Shown here piece after piece: positions 9,269 to 11,597 of a stretch of DNA of 11,597 nt (position 1 is its first letter; each line of letters opens with the position of its first letter). The stretch spans positions 1 through 11,597 of the forward strand of contig JBBQUP010000099.1 of the NCBI GenBank assembly GCA_038212305.1, read 5' to 3'. The notes beneath the pieces are model-generated. The model had not been told where the DNA came from and ran no database searches. It saw nothing but the letters and a program-made list of their open reading frames with translations. This DNA comes from JBBQUP01 sp038212305. Lineage in GTDB: Bacteria; Bacteroidota; Bacteroidia; Bacteroidales; Marinilabiliaceae. The translations under genes and the position numbers were made by a program.

Positions 9269-9679
9269 ATGAGAAACATATATTATCTAGTTTGGTCGGA
9301 TGCTATAATAAGTTTTAGAAAGCACCACCCAGATAAAAAAAAATGGAAAATCGCATTATTTATATTCATTACTTGGATGAATGCATTAAATGTTTGGATT
9401 ATATTTTTATGGTTGAAATATTTTGAAATATTTATTATTCCCAAATTTAGTATTGATATTTTCTTTGGTAATTTATTAGATGGGGTTTTGTCTTTTAGTA
9501 TTGAATTTGCATTACCATTTTTAATACTTAATTATTTCTTAATATTTCATAATAATAGATATGAGAGTATCTTAAAAAGATATTGTGATTTTAAGCCGAG
9601 ATATGCTCAGATTTATTCCTACTTTATGATAGCGGGGGCATTTATTTCTGCTGTATTATATGGTGTTTTAACATCCTAG
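9269..9679 (+). CDS. Small three-helix membrane protein, putative immunity protein
   Basis: A 136-residue integral membrane protein starting ten bases after the last base of the RHS gene, the usual place for the cognate immunity gene of a polymorphic toxin. I chose the ATG at 9269 (MRNIYYLVWSDAIISF); an upstream in-frame ATG at 9230 would overlap the RHS gene. Predicted membrane segments lie at about residues 28-52 (IALFIFITWMNALNVW and on), 72-93 (VLSFSIEFALPFLILNYF) and 114-134 (IYSYFMIAGAFISAVLYGVL). Charged loops are at 17-27 (RKHHPDKKKWK) and 94-112. There is no signal peptide or known catalytic motif. Immunity proteins against pore-forming colicins are likewise small and membrane-embedded, which fits the hydrophobic tip next door. 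I cannot assign it to a named family. The DNA is very AT-rich, like the toxin tip, consistent with acquisition as one unit. Confidence 0.75.
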   Translation: MRNIYYLVWSDAIISFRKHHPDKKKWKIALFIFITWMNALNVWIIFLWLKYFEIFIIPKFSIDIFFGNLLDGVLSFSIEFALPFLILNYFLIFHNNRYESILKRYCDFKPRYAQIYSYFMIAGAFISAVLYGVLTS

Positions 9680-9713
9680 TTGGTCGTAGCGCATTCAAAT
9701 AATCGGCGTGTTT

Positions 9714-9735
9714 GGCATAGCGTCTTCGCTATGTC
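9714..9735 (+). repeat. Hairpin in unit A of the tandem repeat
   Basis: The arms are GGCATAGCG and CGCTATGTC around a TCTT loop. All nine positions pair, with one G-T wobble near the base. The same structure is perfect in unit B. Confidence 0.8.
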
Positions 9736-9744
9736 ATTGACATC

Positions 9745-9763
9745 AAGGCCTCAGGCCGTTTTT
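9745..9763 (+). terminator. Hairpin plus T5, possible terminator of the toxin/immunity unit
   Basis: GGCC, loop TCA, GGCC, then G and five T. It lies 65 bases after the immunity-gene stop. The stem is short (four G-C pairs), so termination is plausible but not certain; the hairpin also belongs to the repeat unit. Confidence 0.45.
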
Positions 9764-9808
9764 ATTCTCCCCAGTTGAGCGTAGCGTGTTTAAATAAACG
9801 GCATGTTT

Positions 9809-9830
9809 GACATAGCGTCTTCGCTATGTC
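9809..9830 (+). repeat. Perfect 9-bp-stem hairpin in unit B of the tandem repeat
   Basis: Arms GACATAGCG and CGCTATGTC, loop TCTT, with no mismatch. The first position differs between units but still pairs (G-C here, G-T wobble at the second position in unit A). Confidence 0.8.
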
Positions 9831-9839
9831 ATAGTCATC

Positions 9840-9858
9840 AAGGCCTCAGGCCGTTTTT
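9840..9858 (+). terminator. Second copy of the GGCC hairpin plus T5
   Basis: Identical to 9745-9763, in unit B: GGCC, TCA, GGCC, G and five T. It could be a back-up terminator for the upstream operon or simply part of the repeat. Confidence 0.4.
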
Positions 9859-9930
9859 ATTCTCGAAGATTTCAATTTATCAAAGCCTAGCAAATTAATT
9901 TGGGTTGGGCTTTGGTGTAATAAGGTATAA

Positions 9931-10010
9931 CCGCAAAGGGCGCAGAGGGTTAAAGCAAAGGATTTAGAACGCAAAGGACACAAAGGCATTACGCCAAGTG
10001 GCACAAAGAT
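9931..10010 (+). repeat. Degenerate short direct repeats of GCAAAGG type
   Basis: About seven loosely spaced copies occur: CGCAAAGGG (9932), CGCAGAGGG (9941), AGCAAAGG (9953), CGCAAAGGA (9970), CACAAAGG (9979), CGCCAAGTGG (9992) and GCACAAAGAT (10001). Units follow each other by about 9-17 bases. I recall similar GCAAAG-rich stretches as common intergenic repeats in Bacteroidota and Chlorobi genomes. There is no ORF. Function is unknown. Confidence 0.6.
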
Positions 10011-10114
10011 TAAATTACTCTATTTTCAACAGTAATGGAGCAACAACTCTTACCCCGTTAAGCCGAGGCTGTAAAAAACAACACGTTAGTGTTCAATGGT
10101 TGGTTTTGCTATTG

Positions 10115-10141
10115 TTCGGCTAAGGTTTTACCTTAGTCGAA
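10115..10141 (+). repeat. REP-like hairpin 1, left copy
   Basis: Twelve-base arms TTCGGCTAAGGT and ACCTTAGTCGAA around a TTT loop. All pair, with one G-T wobble at the fifth position. The wobble position is kept in both other copies (10393-10419 and 11422-11450). Confidence 0.85.
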
Positions 10142-10149
10142 TTTATTAA

Positions 10150-10166
10150 ATTAGGCTGTGCCTAAT
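10150..10166 (+). repeat. REP-like hairpin 2, left copy
   Basis: ATTAGGC, loop TGT, GCCTAAT: a perfect seven-base stem. The same sequence is present at 11459-11475, and a related version lies inverted at 10370-10382. Confidence 0.8.
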
Positions 10167-10218
10167 AATTAATTACATAAATTATTCTGTTATTTTAGAT
10201 GCAAAGTAATATCTAACC

Positions 10219-10377
10219 ATGTCCACCGGCTATAAAATAACAGAAAGCGAAGGTTTGTATTATCTTGCATTTCAGATTGTAGGATGGGTTGATATTTTTA
10301 CTCGTAAAATTTATCGCGAGATTGTAATCGAAAGCTCTCAATCTTATCTTATGGAAAACAATTTGAATACAGGCTAA
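10219..10377 (+). pseudogene. N-terminal remnant of a REP-associated tyrosine transposase (RAYT, Y1/IS200-like)
   Basis: An ATG at 10219 opens 52 codons ending in TAA at 10375. The product reads MSTGYKITESEGLYYLAFQI, then VGWVDIFTRKIYREIVIES. From memory of the family this is the start of Bacteroidota RAYT proteins, where GLYFLTFQVVDWVDIFTR-like sequence precedes the catalytic domain. Intact family members are about 180-200 residues and carry a His-hydrophobic-His motif and a catalytic Tyr, both absent here. The homology breaks off after about residue 40, and the frame stops inside the right-hand hairpin (10370-10382). This indicates an internal deletion that joined the 5' part of the gene to the right end of the element. 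A real, short translated product is unlikely to be functional. Confidence 0.75.
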
Positions 10378-10382
10378 GCCTG
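10370..10382 (-). repeat. REP-like hairpin 2, right (inverted) copy
   Basis: CAGGCT, a single A, AGCCTG: a six-base stem. It contains the stop codon of the RAYT remnant. On the minus strand it aligns with 10150-10166. Confidence 0.7.
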
Positions 10383-10392
10383 ATTTGATAAA

Positions 10393-10419
10393 TACGACTC
10401 AGGCACAGCCTGAGCCGAA
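10393..10419 (-). repeat. REP-like hairpin 1, right (inverted) copy
   Basis: On the minus strand the arms are TTCGGCTCAGGC and GCCTGAGTCGTA with loop TGT; only the outermost position and its neighbour weaken the stem. It aligns with 10115-10141 base for base, with paired changes in the stem. It lies 14 bases downstream of the RelE toxin stop, so it may also act as a 3' structure for that transcript. Confidence 0.8.
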
Positions 10420-10433
10420 CAGGGCTTTAAAAT

Positions 10434-10691
10434 TTACTCATAAATATCTTTTCTATGCCCGAGGGTTATAATATCGACAATGAGTTCGCTTTCGTAAATA
10501 TCGTATATAACACGGTAGTTGCCAACACGTATCCTGTAACCATCCCTGCCTTTTAGCTTTATATAGCCTTGTGGCCTTGGGTTTTCTTCTAATCTGGCAA
10601 TGGCTTCAAATATTGGTTCGGCAATGTTATCAGAAAGCTTATCCAATTGTTTTTGAGCCTTTTTAGTTAATACGGCGGTATATTTAGGCAT
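10434..10691 (-). CDS. RelE/ParE-family toxin of a type II toxin-antitoxin system
   Basis: An 85-residue protein of normal length for the family. Members are mostly ribosome-dependent mRNA interferases (RelE) or gyrase poisons (ParE); which applies here is not clear. Family features are MPKYTAVLTKKAQKQLDKL at the N-terminus, IFEAIARLEENPRP in the helical part, and the core strands KLKGRDGYRIRVGNYRVIYD and VDIITLGHRKDIYE. The basic residues R53, R55, R60 and the terminal HRKDIYE are where RelE-like catalytic or binding residues usually sit. The start ATG at 10689-10691 overlaps the last eight bases of the antitoxin gene (ATGCCTAA), so the pair is translationally coupled. The reading frame is intact, so the toxin is probably active and must be held by its antitoxin. 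Confidence 0.93.
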   Translation of the reverse strand: MPKYTAVLTKKAQKQLDKLSDNIAEPIFEAIARLEENPRPQGYIKLKGRDGYRIRVGNYRVIYDIYESELIVDIITLGHRKDIYE

Positions 10692-10890
10692 GTTTTTGTT
10701 TTCTGTTTTTTAGGTAATCCGAAAATAAAACACGTCCGCCACTATCTTCTTTTTTAGCCTCGTCATACAATTTAATATCTTCCAACTCTTCCAGTTCTTC
10801 GATAATAGTATCGAACTCCTTAACCGGGAGGATAACCAATGATTTTTGCCCGTTGGCATCTTTAATATATTGCGGATGTACAGTAATCAT
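10684..10890 (-). CDS. Antitoxin of the RelE/ParE module (Phd/YefM- or RelB-like)
   Basis: A 68-residue acidic partner directly upstream of, and overlapping, the toxin gene. The N-terminal half (MITVHPQYIKDANGQKSLVI, then LPVKEFDTIIEELEELEDIK) resembles Phd/YefM-type antitoxins, which dimerise and bind the operator through this part. The C-terminal half (KLYDEAKKEDSGGRVLFSDYL) is the likely toxin-wrapping segment. In this family the antitoxin neutralises the toxin and the complex represses its own promoter. The start ATG at 10888-10890 lies eight bases after the stop of the decayed XRE gene, so the three were one operon. Family placement within Phd versus RelB is by pattern only. Confidence 0.85.
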   Translation of the reverse strand: MITVHPQYIKDANGQKSLVILPVKEFDTIIEELEELEDIKLYDEAKKEDSGGRVLFSDYLKNRKQKHA

Positions 10891-10898
10891 GATATTTG

Positions 10899-11270
10899 TT
10901 ATTTAGCAATTTGAATGTTTTGTTCAAAGAAAGTCTGGAACTTGTTTTTAGTAAGCATCCCATCAATAATGCGATAAACAGCGTGTCTATCTTCCTCATC
11001 AAGTTGTGAAATAAACTGAACTTTTTAATTGGCAGTTTTATCTTCCACTTTGACAGGTGCTGGCGTTTTAGCATCTTCAAAATGGATAACTTCATCAACG
11101 GTCATCCCGAAAAAACATGGTGATTTTATCCAATGCTTCCACGGAAATATCCCTTTGTCCACTTCCTATCTTAGACTAATTAGAGGCTTGCAGATCAGCA
11201 GCCGAAGCAACTTTTTTGCATTAAGCCCCTTTGTTCCCTAATCGTTTTTATTTTTCCCGATGGTGACCAT
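10899..11270 (-). pseudogene. XRE-family helix-turn-helix regulator, decayed
   Basis: Read on the minus strand from ATG at 11268-11270, the fragments join into one XRE-type protein of about 123 residues: MVTIGKN, KTIREQRGLMQK, VASAADLQASN, SGQRDISVEALDKITMFF, GMTVDEVIHFEDAKTP, then QFISQLDEEDRHAVYRIIDG and FEQNIQIAK. The reading needs three frame changes, at A-runs near 11249 and 11212 and at a T6 run at 11110-11115. It also crosses two stop codons: TAG at 11176-11178 where the family has Tyr, and TAA at 11025-11027 where Glu is expected. An intact version would bind operator DNA and regulate the downstream toxin-antitoxin genes, which begin eight bases after its stop. All frameshifts fall in homopolymers and could be read errors, but the two substitutions to stop argue for real decay. 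Confidence 0.85.
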
Positions 11271-11297
11271 ATTAATAAACTGTTTGTGTTTACAGCA

Positions 11298-11328
11298 CAA
11301 AAGTAGTCATAAAGGAAAAAATAAGCAA
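11298..11328 (-). promoter_or_regulatory. Bacteroidota-type promoter for the XRE/antitoxin/toxin operon
   Basis: On the minus strand, TTG (11328-11326) is followed after 20 bases by TACTTTTG (11305-11298), an exact fit to the -7 consensus TAnnTTTG. Transcription would start near 11291, about 20 bases before the ATG of the decayed regulator. It probably still drives the intact antitoxin and toxin genes. Confidence 0.65.
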
Positions 11329-11421
11329 CAAAAATATAAATAAGGAAAATTAAACTTTCTCCGTTAAGCCTAGGCTGTAAAAAAACAACACGTTAATGCT
11401 CAACGGTTGGTTGTGCTATTG

Positions 11422-11450
11422 TTCGGCGAATGGCTATAGCTTTCGTCGAA
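11422..11450 (+). repeat. REP-like hairpin 1, third copy with altered interior
   Basis: Nine-base arms TTCGGCGAA and TTCGTCGAA, one G-T wobble at the fifth position as in the other copies. The interior (TGGCTATAGCT) differs wholly from the copy at 10115-10141 yet can also partly pair. Confidence 0.75.
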
Positions 11451-11458
11451 ATTATTAA

Positions 11459-11475
11459 ATTAGGCTGTGCCTAAT
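11459..11475 (+). repeat. REP-like hairpin 2, third copy
   Basis: ATTAGGC, loop TGT, GCCTAAT, identical to 10150-10166. Confidence 0.8.
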
Positions 11476-11523
11476 AAATAATTACATAAACTATTTTGTT
11501 ATTTTAGATGCAAAGTAACATTT

Positions 11524-11537
11524 AAGGTCTCAGACCT
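11524..11537 (+). repeat. Small palindrome AAGGTCTCAGACCT
   Basis: AGGTCT, a single C, AGACCT: a six-base stem. It follows the pattern AAGGYCTCAGRCC shared with the hairpins at 9745-9757 and 9840-9852, with a paired C-G to T-A change. Confidence 0.6.
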
Positions 11538-11597
11538 ATTTATTAGTTTTGGTGAGTGCTTCCTATGAGTTAGATAGCTCTATGGAACACGACATTA

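Larger units (their letters stand above)
9680..9864 (+). repeat. Two-copy tandem repeat, 90-bp units at 95-bp period, each with two hairpins
   Basis: Unit A is 9680-9769 and unit B is 9775-9864, separated by five bases. They are about 85-90% identical; the right halves (from TCATCAAGGCC onward) are identical. Each carries a long hairpin with loop TCTT (9714-9735 and 9809-9830) followed by a GGCC-TCA-GGCC hairpin and a T run. The first unit begins directly after the stop codon of the putative immunity gene. With only two units and internal hairpins it resembles an interspersed REP or BIME-like intergenic element, not a CRISPR. Confidence 0.85.
10055..10216 (+). repeat. Direct repeat, copy 1 (162 bp), left end of the RAYT element
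   Basis: Begins CCGTTAAGCC and ends just before the transposase start codon. It matches 11361-11525 in the same orientation along its full length. Most differences sit in one hairpin (10115-10141), where the stem is kept but its inner sequence differs. In this copy the repeat runs into the RAYT coding remnant; in copy 2 it does not. Confidence 0.85.
9865..10218. other. Non-coding stretch between tandem repeat and transposase remnant
   Basis: No credible gene is seen here. It holds about 65 bases of unremarkable AT-rich DNA, then the GCAAAGG-type repeats (9931-10010), about 45 further plain bases, and from 10055 the left arm of the RAYT-associated repeat with its two hairpins. Confidence 0.6.
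10055..10419 (+). mobile_element. Deleted RAYT/REP element (transposase remnant between inverted double hairpins)
   Basis: The left arm (10115-10166, plus strand) and right arm (10370-10419, read on the minus strand) are inverted copies of one module. Hairpin 1 starts TTCGGCT and ends AGTCG, followed by an AT-rich spacer (ATTTATTAAAT versus ATTTATCAAAT), then a small AGGC-NNN-GCCT hairpin. Between the arms is the N-terminal piece of a RAYT transposase. The catalytic part is missing, so any further movement would need a transposase from elsewhere. The outer boundary on the left is set by where copy 2 stops matching (10055); the right boundary is less certain. Confidence 0.7.
11361..11525 (+). 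repeat. Direct repeat, copy 2 (165 bp), without transposase
   Basis: Matches 10055-10216 from CCGTTAAGCC through the hairpins to GATGCAAAGTAA. Instead of running into a RAYT reading frame it is followed by an AAGGTCTCAGACCT palindrome. Together with copy 1 it brackets the RAYT remnant and the whole toxin-antitoxin cassette. Confidence 0.85.
11271..11597. other. Non-coding right end
   Basis: No gene is seen here. The stretch holds the promoter of the decayed regulator (11298-11328), direct-repeat copy 2 (11361-11525) with its hairpins, a small palindrome (11525-11537), and about 60 bases of unassigned sequence with an imperfect hairpin at 11556-11590. Confidence 0.6.

Noticed and set aside
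9680..9864. CRISPR array
   Set aside because: There are only two units, separated by five bases, with no spacers of regular length and no cas genes nearby.
10862..11098. Minus-strand open frame of 78 codons
   Set aside because: It is the shifted frame of the decayed XRE regulator and overlaps the antitoxin start; the XRE reading in the neighbouring frame is clearly the original one.
11029..11241. Plus-strand open frame of 70 codons
   Set aside because: It is the antisense of the decayed XRE regulator, with no recognisable product.

Overview
The window reads as chromosomal accessory DNA from a Bacteroidota (Bacteroidetes) bacterium. The evidence is low GC, signal peptides ending in a Gln-containing site (AWSQ, LRAQ, AIGQ), a type IX secretion (T9SS) type A sorting domain, VGIGTTNPxAKLDV fibre repeats, and promoters of the TTG-N20-TAnnTTTG type. 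The genus cannot be fixed from the sequence.

Left part (1-9679), all on the plus strand, is a secreted-protein and polymorphic-toxin locus. It starts with the last 15 codons of a tail-fibre-like gene, followed by a full paralogue (189-1700). Next is a T9SS-sorted protein that carries a single YD/RHS-like motif just before its sorting domain (1835-2854). Then comes a 2125-residue giant (2881-9258) with a Sec signal peptide, SpvB domain, seven FG-GAP/VCBS calcium-type motifs, YD repeats, an RHS core and a 266-residue variable, partly hydrophobic C-terminal tail. Nine bases after its stop comes a small three-helix membrane protein (9269-9679), the best candidate for the cognate immunity protein.

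Right part (9680-11597) is repeat-rich. It has a 95-bp-period tandem repeat with hairpins, a patch of degenerate GCAAAGG units, and the first 52 codons of a REP-associated tyrosine transposase (RAYT, Y1/IS200-like). This remnant is flanked by inverted copies of a roughly 50-bp module made of two hairpins. A third copy of the module, within a 162-165 bp direct repeat, lies at the right edge. Between the direct repeats, on the minus strand, is a toxin-antitoxin cassette: a decayed XRE-type regulator (three frameshifts, two in-frame stops), an intact antitoxin and an intact RelE/ParE toxin, with a good Bacteroidota promoter upstream of the dead regulator.

Most notable are (1) the RHS toxin tail with its membrane partner, neither of which I can assign to a characterised toxin or immunity family, and (2) the REP-like hairpin family, whose copies show compensatory base changes and sit in inverted orientation around a deleted RAYT gene. 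Product calls rest on motif recognition by eye; no database search was run.
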